64,000 nt of DNA from Actinomyces oris (GCF_001937665.1 NZ_MSKL01000025.1:62001-126000), one strand, 5' to 3'; positions 53,995-63,900 are shown, numbered from the stretch's first letter. Numbers and translations are program-made. The notes: a model not told the origin generated them from the sequence alone.

Positions 53995-54798
53995 TCAGTC
54001 ACGGCCATCCTTAAGGAGCCGCTCGGACAGGCGCTGAACGATGGGTTCGACCTCCTGCGAGGTGGTGGCTGCGGCGCTCACGCGGCCGAAGATGCCCACC
54101 GCCAGGAGCCCGAAGGCCGTCTCCTCATCCTGCTGGCTCGGCTCGCGGCGTCCATGGGAACGGGCCACCAGGAGGGAGGTCTCTCTCAACCAGCGGCGCC
54201 AGCTTCCGGCCAGCCGGTCCCGGGAGTCCTCATGACGAATCGCGTAGAGCCAGGTCTCCAGGTGCAGGACAACATCCTCCATGGGAAGCTCCTGGAGCTG
54301 CTCGCCCCACTGCTCGGGGCTCGCCATCTCCCGAGCGGCCTCATCCGAGCTCTCCTCACCACAGGTGACGACCTCCAGGAACAGGGCCTCCTTGGAGGGG
54401 AAGGAGGAGTAGAAGGCGCCCTTGGTGAATCCAGCCGCCGAGGCGATGTCACTGACAGACGCCCCCTCGTAGCCCTTGGCAGCGAAGACCTCCCTGGCAG
54501 CAGCAAGAATCCGCGCCCTGGTCTCCTCGCTCCGACGGCGTCCACCGCCCCGACCCGGGGCGGCGCCGCTGACTGCAGTAGAGGCGGAGGCCAGCTTCCG
54601 GGAGGCGAGGTCCAGGGAGGCCGCTACCGCACTCTCACTGCTCCGGCGCGCTCCCTGACCGGCCGCCCCCACTGCACGGGAGAAGGCGGTGATCGCCTCA
54701 TTGAGGGCGCGCGTCGCCTCCCTGATGTCATCAGAGGCGGAGGCCCCGGAGTCATCACTGTCACTGTTCGGCCCACGGGCAGAGCTCCTGGCGGTCAT
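53995..54798 (-). CDS. TetR-family transcriptional regulator with N-terminal extension
   Basis: 267 residues. The TetR HTH is unusually far in (about residues 88-140): RSEETRARILAAAREVFAAKGYEGASVSDIASAAGFTKGAFYSSFPSKEALF. The preceding 85 residues are Ala/Ser/Arg-rich and probably helical (DIREATRALNEAITAFSRAVGAA), an uncommon extension. The C-terminal ligand domain is generic. It is the last gene of an ATPase-permease-regulator operon, so it likely represses that transporter through the palindromes upstream of 56786. Confidence 0.85.
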   Translation of the reverse strand: MTARSSARGPNSDSDDSGASASDDIREATRALNEAITAFSRAVGAAGQGARRSSESAVAASLDLASRKLASASTAVSGAAPGRGGGRRRSEETRARILAAAREVFAAKGYEGASVSDIASAAGFTKGAFYSSFPSKEALFLEVVTCGEESSDEAAREMASPEQWGEQLQELPMEDVVLHLETWLYAIRHEDSRDRLAGSWRRWLRETSLLVARSHGRREPSQQDEETAFGLLAVGIFGRVSAAATTSQEVEPIVQRLSERLLKDGRD

Positions 54799-54904
54799 GC
54801 CCCCACTGTAGAGGAGGCCCCTCAGAAAGGGGTTCACGGCACTTCCCCCTCCACGTTCGTCACTTCCCCCACCGGGCTCCAACCATTCGGGCATCCCGGC
54901 CGAC

Positions 54905-55714
54905 TCAAGGCCGCCTTCCCAGGGCCCATGACGCTCCGGCGACGGCCACCAGGCACCATCCGCCCAGGAGGCCCCAGGAACGGGCGGGCATGCTGGCGTC
55001 GTCGGAGAACAGTCCCGCACGCACCACCTGAGCCATGGGCTCGAAGGGCAACCAGCGGTGGATCTCCTGGGCCCAGTCGGGGAGCCTGTCGGCGGGGAAG
55101 CTGACGGGCGAGAACAGCATGATGCCGAAAGCAAGTACCTGGGAGAGGATCTGAGCCAGGGCCGGAGCCAGGAGCGTGGCGATGGCGTATCCGATGCAGG
55201 CCGCTGTCAGAGCGACCAGTACGGCGCCGGGCACCAGCCACCACTGCGGGGCGAGGTCGACGTCGAAGCGGGCGTTGGCCACGAGGACGCCCACAACCAG
55301 GCCGGGCAGTGCGAGAGCGGTCCAGATCGCGAGGTCTGCCAGGAGGAAGGCGACCCTGGGGACGGGCAGGGTGCGCATCCAGTCCAGGCTGCCCTCAGTG
55401 CGGGACTGGGAGACCCACTGAGGCGTCATGATGAGGCCCAGCGAGATGAGCGCGATCGCCGGGCCGCCGCCGGCCAGGTAGAGGCTCGCCTCGCGGCCTG
55501 GGTGGCCCGCAATGAGCCCGTATCCCAGGACCATTGAGACGGACAGCAGCGTCTGGACGATGATGAAGAGAGGAAGCACGGGCAGGCTGCGACGGAACTG
55601 CCACTGGATGAGCAGGCCGAGCTGACGCCAGAGCGAAGTCTTCTGGGACGCGACCTCGAGAACAGTCTCACTAGCCGGGGCCGCTTCAGCAGTGGCACTG
55701 GTTGGAGCAGGCAT
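54905..55714 (-). CDS. ABC-2 type permease
   Basis: 269 residues, about six helices starting near residue 45 (LPVLPLFIIVQTLLSVSMVLGYGLI), with the conserved WVSQSRTEGSLDWMRTLPVPRVAFLLADL element of exporter permeases. Partner of the ATPase encoded 119 bases upstream. ATG at 55714 follows AAGGAG with ideal spacing. Confidence 0.88.
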   Translation of the reverse strand: MPAPTSATAEAAPASETVLEVASQKTSLWRQLGLLIQWQFRRSLPVLPLFIIVQTLLSVSMVLGYGLIAGHPGREASLYLAGGGPAIALISLGLIMTPQWVSQSRTEGSLDWMRTLPVPRVAFLLADLAIWTALALPGLVVGVLVANARFDVDLAPQWWLVPGAVLVALTAACIGYAIATLLAPALAQILSQVLAFGIMLFSPVSFPADRLPDWAQEIHRWLPFEPMAQVVRAGLFSDDASMPARSWGLLGGWCLVAVAGASWALGRRP

Positions 55715-55832
55715 TGGATTCTCCTTACGTTTCATGTTTCTCTGGGGACTGGAGTCGCACCGCGCCTACGTAGCAGCGCGGGGATGACGCGAATCATCGG
55801 GACGGGCCGGGACTCCCACGGATTCACACGGT

Positions 55833-56786
55833 TCAGGCGGCATGACGGCGCACCTCCTCTCCCGTACTCCCGGTGAGATCGACGTAGACGTCCTCCAGTG
55901 AGATCGGTGCCAGCTCGTAGCGCTCGATTGCTCCGTCCTTGAGGGCTTGAGCGGCCCACTCCACGGCCTGGGTCGTACGCTGAGAGTCCACCGCCACGGA
56001 TGCGCGCACGGCGTCGTGCTGCGTCAGGCTCGTTCCCGCGGGAGGCTCGATCCGCCGGCCAGGAATCCGGCTGACCTCCAGGACGAAGGGAGATCCGTGG
56101 CCGGCCACGAGTGCCGCGGGGGTTCCCTCGGCGATGACGTGGCCGTGGTCCAGAATGGTGAGCCGGTCGACTGCCCGCTCGGCCTCCCGCACGTTGTGGG
56201 TCACCAGGAGGACCGCCGCCCCGGCCTCGGCCAGAAGACGGATCTGGTCCCACAGCAGGCGCCGGCGTACCGGGTCGACATCATTGGTGGGCTCATCGAG
56301 GATGACCAGGCGCCCGGGGACGACGGCGCACATGGCGAAGGCAGTCAGACGGGCAACTCCACCGGAGATCTTCTGCGCGGGAGTCCTGGCCCACTCCCCC
56401 AGGTCGAGGGCGTCGATCAGCTCTTCGGCGCGCCTGCGCGTCTGACGTGGACGCCCTCCTCGTATACGCCCCACGAGGTCGATCGCCGTCAGGGGCGTGA
56501 GCCCGGTGATGGGCACATTGGCCTGCGCCTGGACATTGGTGAGGCGACGGGCGAGAGCGGGGTTGGCGACGGCGTCAACCCCGTCGAGCCTGATGCTCCC
56601 GGAGGTCGGACACAGCAGCCCCACCACCTGGTTGACCAGCGTGGTCTTGCCCGCGCCGTTGTGCCCGAGGAGCCCGACCACCTCGCCGGCACCCACCCGC
56701 ATAGTGACGCCGGCGTTGGCTCTCACCGCGTGCGGCCCACTTCCGAAGTGCTTGTGAAGGTCCTCAATGGCTAGTACGTCGGCCAT
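55833..56786 (-). CDS. ABC transporter ATP-binding protein with atypical signature
   Basis: 317 residues. Walker A GHNGAGKTTLVNQ, Q-loop NVQAQANVPI, Walker B RLVILDEPTNDVDP and H-loop VLLVTHNVREAE are intact. The signature reads ISGGVARLTAF, lacking the usual Gln-Gln/Arg (SGGQxQR). C-terminal domain of about 90 residues ends with ISLEDVYVDLTG, typical of exporter ATPases such as DrrA. First gene of the tetR operon. Confidence 0.88.
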   Translation of the reverse strand: MADVLAIEDLHKHFGSGPHAVRANAGVTMRVGAGEVVGLLGHNGAGKTTLVNQVVGLLCPTSGSIRLDGVDAVANPALARRLTNVQAQANVPITGLTPLTAIDLVGRIRGGRPRQTRRRAEELIDALDLGEWARTPAQKISGGVARLTAFAMCAVVPGRLVILDEPTNDVDPVRRRLLWDQIRLLAEAGAAVLLVTHNVREAERAVDRLTILDHGHVIAEGTPAALVAGHGSPFVLEVSRIPGRRIEPPAGTSLTQHDAVRASVAVDSQRTTQAVEWAAQALKDGAIERYELAPISLEDVYVDLTGSTGEEVRRHAA

Positions 56787-56847
56787 GAAGCCCCCTCCTT
56801 TCGTTCAACTACCTGGAACCGAGCACCTGATCGACCACCAGACCGAT

Positions 56848-56954
56848 CCGTACCGGTTGGTATCTAACATACCACTCAGTATTACCAGAAGGTTTCACAG
56901 GGCTCTGAGGGTTCTCATAACAACAGAAACACTGTCCCATACCAACCGGTACGG
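56848..56954. promoter_or_regulatory. inverted operator pair upstream of the tetR operon
   Basis: CCGTACCGGTTGGTAT (56848-56863) recurs as its exact reverse complement ATACCAACCGGTACGG (56939-56954), 75 bases apart. Between them lie GGTAT-CTAAC-ATACC (56859-56873) and ATAC-CACTCA-GTAT (56868-56881), both dyads of TetR-operator size. They cover the promoter region of the ATPase-permease-tetR operon. Confidence 0.6.
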
Positions 56955-56999
56955 GACAGCGTCTGCCCACCATGTCGTCTGACCTGAAGCGGCCCCGCC

Positions 57000-58739
57000 T
57001 CACCCCTGACGGATGTGCCAGCGCGAGGAGGTCGTGGATGCCTCGATGAACTCGCGGAAGGGGCCGGGAACGGCCGCCAGCTCCTGGGGCGTACCACGCT
57101 GGGCCACGCGGGCACCGGCCTCGGTCGGTTCGAGGAACACGACCTCGTCGGCCTGGCGGACGGTGGACAGGCGGTGGGCCACCACGATGACGGTGCGGCC
57201 CTCGGAGAGCTCGCGCACCACCTCGGTGATGGCGGACTCGTTCTCCCCGTCCAGGGCCGAGGTGATCTCGTCGAGCAGCAGGATGGGTGCGTCCTTGACG
57301 AAGGCCCGAGCAATGGCGACGCGCTGGCGCTCCCCACCGGACAGGCTCAGCCCGCCGGGACCGACCTGCGTGTCCCACCCGTGCGGCAGCGCCTCGATGA
57401 CGCGGTCCAGGCGGGCGCGTCGGGCGGCGTCGGCCAGCTCGGCGTCGGTGGCCTCAGGTCGGGCGATGCGCAGGTTCTCGCGGATCGTGGTGTCGAACAG
57501 GTAGACGTCCTGGAAGACCATGGAGGTCATGCCCATGATCGTCGAGGCGCGCATGGAGCGAACCGGTGCGCCGCCGATGGTGACGGTCCCGTCGTCGACG
57601 TCCCAGAACCGGGCCGCCAGGCGCAGGATCGTGGACTTGCCCGCCCCTGACGGGCCCACCAGGGCGGTCACTCTTCCCTGTGGTGCGCTCAGGGAGACTC
57701 CCGCCAGGACGGGGCGGCCGGCGTCGTAGGAGAAGGAGACGTCGTTCAGGGTGATCGTGGTTCCCCGGGGCTCGATCTCCTGACCGGGCTCGGGGTCGGG
57801 CAGGGGACGCGCGTCGAGGATGTCCCCCACGGCCCGCAGGGCGACCTTCGCGTTGTCGGCCTCGGAGCCGTACATGGCGGCCTTGGTCAGTGGCAGGAGC
57901 GTGCGCGCGGTAACGGCCATGATCGCGAGGTATCCGACGACGTCGAGCCTGTGCCCGCTCACACGTGACAGTCCAGCCGCCATGACCAGGGCGAAGGCGA
58001 TGTTGACGATGAGGTTGAAGTACTGCCCGGGTCTGCCTTTGACCCGTAAGCCGTCCAGGGTGGAGGCGGAGTCGGCCTCCAGGGCGGCTCGCACCGGCGC
58101 CCAGCCCGTCTTGGTGACACCGGTGGCGCGCAGCACGGGCTGGAGCCGGGCGAACTCCACGAGGCGTCCGGCCGCGGCGCTCGAGGTGCGGTCCTCCATC
58201 TCGTTGGCGCAAGTGGTGGCATCTTCCATGAGCCGCCACACGAGGACCAGCGGGACGATGGTGGCGGCCATGATGATCGCCAGGGGCCACTCGACGACGG
58301 CGGTGGCCGCCAGCATGACCAGCGGGACGATGAAGGCGTTGCACAGGTTGGGGATCACCATGGAGGCCAGGTGGGAGAGGGTGTTGACCTCCTTGGAGGT
58401 GGCGTTGACGACCGCGGCCTCCCGCTCGGCGCTGAACCAGCCCAGGGGCAGGGTCAGGACGTGATCGGCGATGCGGTCGATCATCGTGTCGCAGACCTCG
58501 AAGACACTGACCCGGTAGGAGCGGTGCATGGCGGTGGTGTCCACTGCGGCGGTGATCACCCCCGTGAGCACGACTGCGATCAGCCAGGCGGTCAGGGACT
58601 CCGAGCGGGAGTAGAGGGCGCGCAGGAAGGGGATCATGAGGGCCAGGGTGAGGCCCTGAAGGACGGCGGAGGCGACGAACCAGGCGGTGATGGTCCGCAT
58701 CTCGGCGGCGTTGACGACTCTCATCAGCAGCTTCCACAT
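57000..58739 (-). CDS. ABC half-transporter (membrane + ATPase), second subunit
   Basis: 579 residues: six-helix exporter-fold membrane domain (about 1-310) and ATPase domain with Walker A GPSGAGKSTILRL, signature LSLSGGERQRVAIARA, Walker B ILLLDEITSALD (catalytic Glu present) and H-loop VVAHRLSTV. Probably heterodimerises with the product of the gene 2 bases upstream. Pairs of this kind beside ECF genes resemble the YbtP/YbtQ and Irt-type siderophore importers, which have exporter architecture. ATG at 58739 (MWKLLMRVV). Confidence 0.88.
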   Translation of the reverse strand: MWKLLMRVVNAAEMRTITAWFVASAVLQGLTLALMIPFLRALYSRSESLTAWLIAVVLTGVITAAVDTTAMHRSYRVSVFEVCDTMIDRIADHVLTLPLGWFSAEREAAVVNATSKEVNTLSHLASMVIPNLCNAFIVPLVMLAATAVVEWPLAIIMAATIVPLVLVWRLMEDATTCANEMEDRTSSAAAGRLVEFARLQPVLRATGVTKTGWAPVRAALEADSASTLDGLRVKGRPGQYFNLIVNIAFALVMAAGLSRVSGHRLDVVGYLAIMAVTARTLLPLTKAAMYGSEADNAKVALRAVGDILDARPLPDPEPGQEIEPRGTTITLNDVSFSYDAGRPVLAGVSLSAPQGRVTALVGPSGAGKSTILRLAARFWDVDDGTVTIGGAPVRSMRASTIMGMTSMVFQDVYLFDTTIRENLRIARPEATDAELADAARRARLDRVIEALPHGWDTQVGPGGLSLSGGERQRVAIARAFVKDAPILLLDEITSALDGENESAITEVVRELSEGRTVIVVAHRLSTVRQADEVVFLEPTEAGARVAQRGTPQELAAVPGPFREFIEASTTSSRWHIRQG

Positions 58740-58741
58740 GG

Positions 58742-60646
58742 CTACTTCTCCTCCTGCCCGGCCGCCTCGGCTCCGAGCTGTTCGACCTGGGCGGTCAACG
58801 CCGCGGCGTCGGTCGCCTCGCTCAGGTCCTGGCTGCTCCACATGGCGGCGTAGCGGCCGTCTGCAGCCAGCAGCTCCTCGTGCGTGCCGCGCTCGGTGAT
58901 GTGTCCGGCGTCGACGACGAGGATCTGGTCGGCGTCGCGGATCGTGGACAGGCGGTGGGCGATGATGATGACGGTCCGCCCGGCCGCCAGCCGGGACAGG
59001 GCCTGGTGGATGTCGCGCTCGGAGGCCGGGTCGGCCTGGGCGGTGGCCTCGTCCAGGACGAGGACGGGGGCGTCCTGGAGGTAGGCGCGCGCCAGGGTGA
59101 CGCGCTGACGCTCCCCTCCGGAGAGGAACCCGCCCGTATCACCCAGGATCGTGTCGTAGCCGTGGGGCAGACGTGTGATGCGCTCGTGGATGCAGGCCGC
59201 CCGGGCGGCCGTCTCGACCTGCTCCCGGGTGGCGTCGGGACGTCCCAGGGCGATGTTGTCGTGGACGGAGTCGTGGGCTAGGGCCACGTCCTGCAGCACG
59301 ATCGCCACGCGAGAGAGCAGCCAGGGGAAAGTCGCGTCGCGCACGTCGACGCCGCTGATGCGTACGGCGCCGTCGTCGACGTCGTGGAAGCGGGCGATGA
59401 GGCGGGCCAGGGTCGACTTGCCACCACCGGAGGGGCCGACGAGCGCTGTCACGGTTCCCGGCTCGGCGGTGAAGGACACGCCGTGCAGGACCGGGGAGCC
59501 GGCCTCGTAGGAGAAGGTGACGTCCTCGACGTCGACGCGCCCGGGGGCGGGCCCCTCACCGTCGTTACGGGTTCCCTCGGGCATCGGCGGCAGGGAGAGC
59601 AGGTCGGCGGTGGCCTGGGCGGCCATCCTGGACTCGTACATGTGCTGCATGAGGCCGATGAGGGTCATGAGCCCTTCCGGGAGCCCGAGGGCCACCAGGA
59701 AGAACGGCAGGGTCGCTGACAGCGGTGTCCACCCCTGGGAGGTGAACAGGACGGCCAGGACCGCGACCGTGGCGAAGACCGTGGAGGGCCGTAGGACCGC
59801 GGTCATGGCACTGATGGCCTTCCCGGACCTGCTCACCCACTCGTACGACAGGCCGGAGAACTCGGTGCGCGCCCGGCTGAAGCGGGTGCGGGAGGCGTCG
59901 GTGGCCTGGAAGCCCTTGATCTCCTTGATGCCCTCGAGCATCTCGACGGTCGCGGCGGCCAGCGCGGTCTGAGCGGCGCCGAAGCGCTCGGTGATGCCCG
60001 ACAGGCCGGACAGGGTCAGGAGCATCGCTCCCAGCGCGAGTACCCACAGCCCCACCAGTGCGCAGGCCAGGCGCCAGTCGGTCCACAGCAGATAGGCCGT
60101 CCCCGCCGCCGCCATGACGACGGCGTTGGTGGCGTCCCCGGGGACGTGGGCGACGAGGGTGTGGATGGAGGTGGTGTCGTCGCAGACCATCTTGCGGATG
60201 GTGCCGTGCGGGATCTGTGCCACCCGCCCCAGGGGCAGGCTGCTGATGGCGTCGACGACCCGCTCACGCAGGTGGTGTCGCAGCCGGGCCTCGGCCAGGT
60301 GGGTGATCCCGAGGCCGGCCAGGTAGAGGGCCTGGGAGGCGAAGAGCGCCCCGACGGCGATGGCCGCCCAGATCCACAGACTGCCGCGCCAGCCCTCGGG
60401 GGAGGTCTCGCCCAGCCATATGGCCGCCATGTTGCGCAGGGCCTCGAAGGGGACGATGGACATCAGCGCTCCGACGGCGGTCAGCAGCCCGGTGACGATC
60501 ATGGCCGGGCGCGCCGGCCGGATGAGCTCGCCTACGGTGACGCCGGGACGCACGGAGCCGCCGGCCTGCCCGGAGTGGTCGGCCGGCTCCTCGGTGAAGC
60601 GTTTCATTGCCTGGTGAGTTGTCTGGTGAGTCGGTTGGTCGGGCAT
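58742..60646 (-). CDS. ABC half-transporter (membrane + ATPase), first subunit
   Basis: 634 residues. A hydrophilic N-terminus of about 35 residues precedes six helices; the ATPase domain has GPSGGGKSTLARL, FLSGGERQRVTLARA, VLVLDEATAQADP and IAHRLSTI, so both sites of a heterodimer with the neighbouring protein would be catalytically competent. It starts 11 bases after the ECF fusion gene, in one operon with it. Confidence 0.88.
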   Translation of the reverse strand: MPDQPTHQTTHQAMKRFTEEPADHSGQAGGSVRPGVTVGELIRPARPAMIVTGLLTAVGALMSIVPFEALRNMAAIWLGETSPEGWRGSLWIWAAIAVGALFASQALYLAGLGITHLAEARLRHHLRERVVDAISSLPLGRVAQIPHGTIRKMVCDDTTSIHTLVAHVPGDATNAVVMAAAGTAYLLWTDWRLACALVGLWVLALGAMLLTLSGLSGITERFGAAQTALAAATVEMLEGIKEIKGFQATDASRTRFSRARTEFSGLSYEWVSRSGKAISAMTAVLRPSTVFATVAVLAVLFTSQGWTPLSATLPFFLVALGLPEGLMTLIGLMQHMYESRMAAQATADLLSLPPMPEGTRNDGEGPAPGRVDVEDVTFSYEAGSPVLHGVSFTAEPGTVTALVGPSGGGKSTLARLIARFHDVDDGAVRISGVDVRDATFPWLLSRVAIVLQDVALAHDSVHDNIALGRPDATREQVETAARAACIHERITRLPHGYDTILGDTGGFLSGGERQRVTLARAYLQDAPVLVLDEATAQADPASERDIHQALSRLAAGRTVIIIAHRLSTIRDADQILVVDAGHITERGTHEELLAADGRYAAMWSSQDLSEATDAAALTAQVEQLGAEAAGQEEK

Positions 60647-60656
60647 AGTTCTCTCC

Positions 60657-63146
60657 TCAGCGGAGGGTGTTCCAGGTGAAGGCGACCAGCGCCCAGGTGA
60701 GAACGACGACTCCCCAGTCTCGTGCTCTCCAGGGCTCGTCAGTCATCTCGGTACGCCGTCGGTGGGCACCGAAGGCACGTGAGTCCATGGACAGGGCGAC
60801 GCGCTCGGCGTGCTGGATGGCCAGGATCATCAGCGGCAGGATTGATCCGATCCAGCGGACCACGGGGGCGAGCGGCCCCCAGCGGTCACCGACTCCGCGC
60901 AGCGCCCTGGCGGTGCGCAGGAGCACGAAGTCGTCTTGGAAGCGGGTGATGAAGGCGATGGCCGCGGTGCCTGCCGCCCCCAGTCGGTAGGGCATGTGGA
61001 AGGTGGTGGTCAGGGTCCGGATGAGGGCCTCGGGGTCGGTGGAGACGCCGGAGACGAGGACGAGTGCGACGAGCGCACCGATGCCGGTCCCTCCTGTCAC
61101 CGCGTCACCCAGGTCGTAGAGGCGCGCAGCGGTCTCCTGGTGGTGGCTTCCGCTGCTGAGGATCCAGATCATGAGCGCAGTGACCGCCCAAGGGGCGATC
61201 ACCGAGGCCATGGTGCGTCGCAGGGAGGCGCGCGCGGCGATGACCAGGACCGAGGAGGCCAGTAGGACGCCCAGGTTGAGGTGATGGTTGCGCAGAGCGA
61301 AGACCATCACCATGACCGGCAGGACCGACGCGAAGAGGGTGAGGGGGTTGAGCGAGGTGAACAGGCCTCGCCGTGGCTGGGGCCGGGGCGGCACCGGGGC
61401 GGGCTCGGGCAGACCGGTGCACGAGTCCGCTGCTCCGGTGCCGGACGCCTCCGCCGGCTCATCCACGTCGTCGGCGGCGGCGACCTCCTGCACCGAGGCT
61501 GGAACCGTTCGGGTTCGCGACGTCGGTCCCGGCAGGGCGATGATGTGGGTGCAGTGCTCCAGGGCGAGCTCGAGGTCGTGTGTGGCCATGATGACCGTGC
61601 GCCCCTGATGGCGCAGCTGGTCGATGAAGTCCATGAGCTCGCGGGTGTTGTCCCAGTCCTGCCCGTAGGTGGGCTCGTCCAGGACGACGACGTCGCGCTC
61701 CTCGCTGACCATGGTGGCCACCGACAGCCTCCGGGCCTGGCCGCCCGAGAGGATCAGGGGATGGTGGTCCCGGTGGGCGGTCAGGTGGAACTGCTCAAGG
61801 AGCTGGTCGACCCTCGCCTGCGAGGTCCCTCCGACGGCGAGCTCGGCTCCGACGGTGGTGGCCACGAACTGGTGCTCGGGGTTCTGGAAGACGTATCCGA
61901 CCAGGTGCCTTCCCTTGCCGACGTCCCGGCCACCGACCACCGCCTTGCGTGCGGTGGAGCGCACGAGACCGGCCAGGGCGGACAGGATCGAGGACTTGCC
62001 CGCGCCGTTGGGGCCGACCAGCCCCACGAGCTCTCCGCCACCCAGTCGCATGGACACGCTGGGCGAGCGCCCCGGTACCTCGAGGTCGACCAGCTCGACA
62101 CTGGTTCTGGGCTCCGGCCGGGTGCGGCCGGCGAGCGCGTCGCGGGTGTCGATGGACTCAACCTGCTGCCAGCTCTCAGCGGAGTCCTGCATCTGTTTCT
62201 CCAGGTAGCGCACCTCGACGTCCGCACACAGATCAGCGAGCCGCGGCACTCGGATTCCGGCTTCGGCGCAGGTCAGTGGTGCCTCAGGTGCGGAAGAGCT
62301 CGCGGGCAGGCCACCCTCGACGTCGCGCAGCGCCCGGGGCATCCATACGCCGGCGTCGGTCAGCTCACCGCGGTGCCCCATGAAGACCTCACGCGGGGTG
62401 CCGACGGCGATGATGCCTCCGACGGTGTCGAGAGCCAGGACCTGGTCGACGATGGGTAGCACCGGGTCGAGGTCGTGGTCGATGACGACGACCGCCGTGC
62501 CGGAGGCTGTCAGAGAGGAGATGAGGTCGTAGAACTCCTCGCGGCCGGTGGTATCGATGGTGCTGGTGGGCTCGTCGAGGACGAGGAGCCGGGGGTGCAT
62601 GGCCAGGGCGACGGCGACGGCGAGCCGCTGACGCTGTCCGCCTGAGAGCGTCCAGGGGTCGTCCCAGATGCGTTCGATCAGGCCCGCCCCGCGCAGGGCC
62701 TCGTGGACCCGCGAGGTGATCTCACTGCGGGGTAGGCAGAGATTCTGCAGGGGGAAGGCGACGTCGTCGTGGACGGTGCGGGTGACGACAGCGGCGTCGG
62801 GGCTCTGACCGACGTAGGCGACGGTCTCGGCCAGGGTCTGGACAGTGGCATCTGCGACCTCGGTGCCGTCCAGGCTCAGGCTGCCGGAGTACTCCGAGGG
62901 CAGGCAGTGCGGGATGAGACCGCACAGGGCACGCACCAGCGTGGTCTTGCCGCAGCCCGACGGACCGATGACGGCTGTGACCCGACCGCGCAGGTGGGTG
63001 AGGCTCACCGAGTCCAGAACCCAGCTCTCGCGTCCGAGGTAGTGGACACTGAGCCCCTCGATCCTCACCAGGGCCGATCCTTCCGGCCCGCCATGCGGCT
63101 GTTCCACCGCCGGCGCGTCGGACACGGCGAGCGCTGAATCAGGCAC
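60657..63146 (-). CDS. ECF transporter EcfA-EcfA-EcfT single-chain fusion
   Basis: 829 residues combining three energy-coupling-factor subunits. First ATPase (about 25-290): GPSGCGKTTLVRA, TLSGGQRQRLAVAVAL, LLVLDEPTSTID. Second ATPase (about 350-560): GPNGAGKSSILSA, LILSGGQARRLSVATM, VVVLDEPTYGQDWD. A Pro-rich linker leads to an EcfT membrane domain (about 610-829) with FITRFQDDFVLLRTARALRGVG and SMDSRAFGAHRRRTE, the coupling-helix Ala-Arg-Xaa type motifs. GTG start overlaps the S-component gene by 8 bases. EcfT fused to both ATPases is uncommon; most systems use three genes. Confidence 0.9.
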   Translation of the reverse strand: MPDSALAVSDAPAVEQPHGGPEGSALVRIEGLSVHYLGRESWVLDSVSLTHLRGRVTAVIGPSGCGKTTLVRALCGLIPHCLPSEYSGSLSLDGTEVADATVQTLAETVAYVGQSPDAAVVTRTVHDDVAFPLQNLCLPRSEITSRVHEALRGAGLIERIWDDPWTLSGGQRQRLAVAVALAMHPRLLVLDEPTSTIDTTGREEFYDLISSLTASGTAVVVIDHDLDPVLPIVDQVLALDTVGGIIAVGTPREVFMGHRGELTDAGVWMPRALRDVEGGLPASSSAPEAPLTCAEAGIRVPRLADLCADVEVRYLEKQMQDSAESWQQVESIDTRDALAGRTRPEPRTSVELVDLEVPGRSPSVSMRLGGGELVGLVGPNGAGKSSILSALAGLVRSTARKAVVGGRDVGKGRHLVGYVFQNPEHQFVATTVGAELAVGGTSQARVDQLLEQFHLTAHRDHHPLILSGGQARRLSVATMVSEERDVVVLDEPTYGQDWDNTRELMDFIDQLRHQGRTVIMATHDLELALEHCTHIIALPGPTSRTRTVPASVQEVAAADDVDEPAEASGTGAADSCTGLPEPAPVPPRPQPRRGLFTSLNPLTLFASVLPVMVMVFALRNHHLNLGVLLASSVLVIAARASLRRTMASVIAPWAVTALMIWILSSGSHHQETAARLYDLGDAVTGGTGIGALVALVLVSGVSTDPEALIRTLTTTFHMPYRLGAAGTAAIAFITRFQDDFVLLRTARALRGVGDRWGPLAPVVRWIGSILPLMILAIQHAERVALSMDSRAFGAHRRRTEMTDEPWRARDWGVVVLTWALVAFTWNTLR

Positions 63147-63774
63147 GGCCGGTCGCGCGGTGGTCGATGCCGACGCCGGCGCGGTTGAGCAGCCGGGTCA
63201 GGACGATGGTGATGGCACCACCGACAAGTGCCGAGACCACGGCGATGATGACGCCGGCACTTGCCGAGGCGATGCCCGCCGAGGCGCTCATGACGGAGAC
63301 GTACATGATGCCGTTGAGCAGGCCGAAGGTCGTCGCCGAGATCAGGAAGGACCACCAGGTCCACTTCCGGTAGAGCATGAGGGCGAGGGGCGCCTCGACG
63401 AAGGCTCCGCCGATGAGGGTGCCGACGATGGCGGCGGGACCCGTCGGAGTGGTGAAGACACTCATGATCCCCATGAGAAGGGCCGCGATCATCACGGCGC
63501 CGGGGCGGCGCACGACGGTGGCGGGCAGCAGGAAGGGAACGAGCCACAGTCCCATGATCGCGCAGCCCAGGAGAACTGCGTCTCGGGAGGCTCCCGCCGC
63601 CGGGGCCAGGTAGTTCAGGGGCACCAGGAGGATCATCGAGACCACGGCCAGAGCGGCGATCGTCATGAGGTGACGGGTTCCGAGCGCTGAGTCGGCCAGG
63701 CCCGAGCGTGACGACGTGCGCACGGTGGGCCGCTCCTGCCCAGTCGATGTCGCTGTGCGGTTGGTGGGACTCAT
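63139..63774 (-). CDS. ECF transporter S component (MptD/Trep_Strep-like)
   Basis: 211 residues with about six membrane helices after a basic N-terminus. The segments FTTPTGPAAIVGTLIGGAFVEAPLALMLYRKWTWWSFLISATTFGLLNGIMYV resemble the Trep_Strep/MptD family of putative substrate-binding components, seen next to ECF and ABC half-transporter genes in streptococcal and actinobacterial iron-type loci. ATG at 63774 follows GAGGAGAAG. First gene of the four-gene operon, 126 bases after a Fur-box-like site. Confidence 0.78.
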   Translation of the reverse strand: MSPTNRTATSTGQERPTVRTSSRSGLADSALGTRHLMTIAALAVVSMILLVPLNYLAPAAGASRDAVLLGCAIMGLWLVPFLLPATVVRRPGAVMIAALLMGIMSVFTTPTGPAAIVGTLIGGAFVEAPLALMLYRKWTWWSFLISATTFGLLNGIMYVSVMSASAGIASASAGVIIAVVSALVGGAITIVLTRLLNRAGVGIDHRATGRA

Positions 63775-63900
63775 GTCTTCTCCTCGTGTGTTCTCGCAGG
63801 TCACGGTGAACAGTCCGACGCCGTGCCGGAGCACCGGGGACGCACCGCCTCAGGCGCGTCAGCGCGACGGCCTCACGTCTACTCGGATATCGTCATGTTT

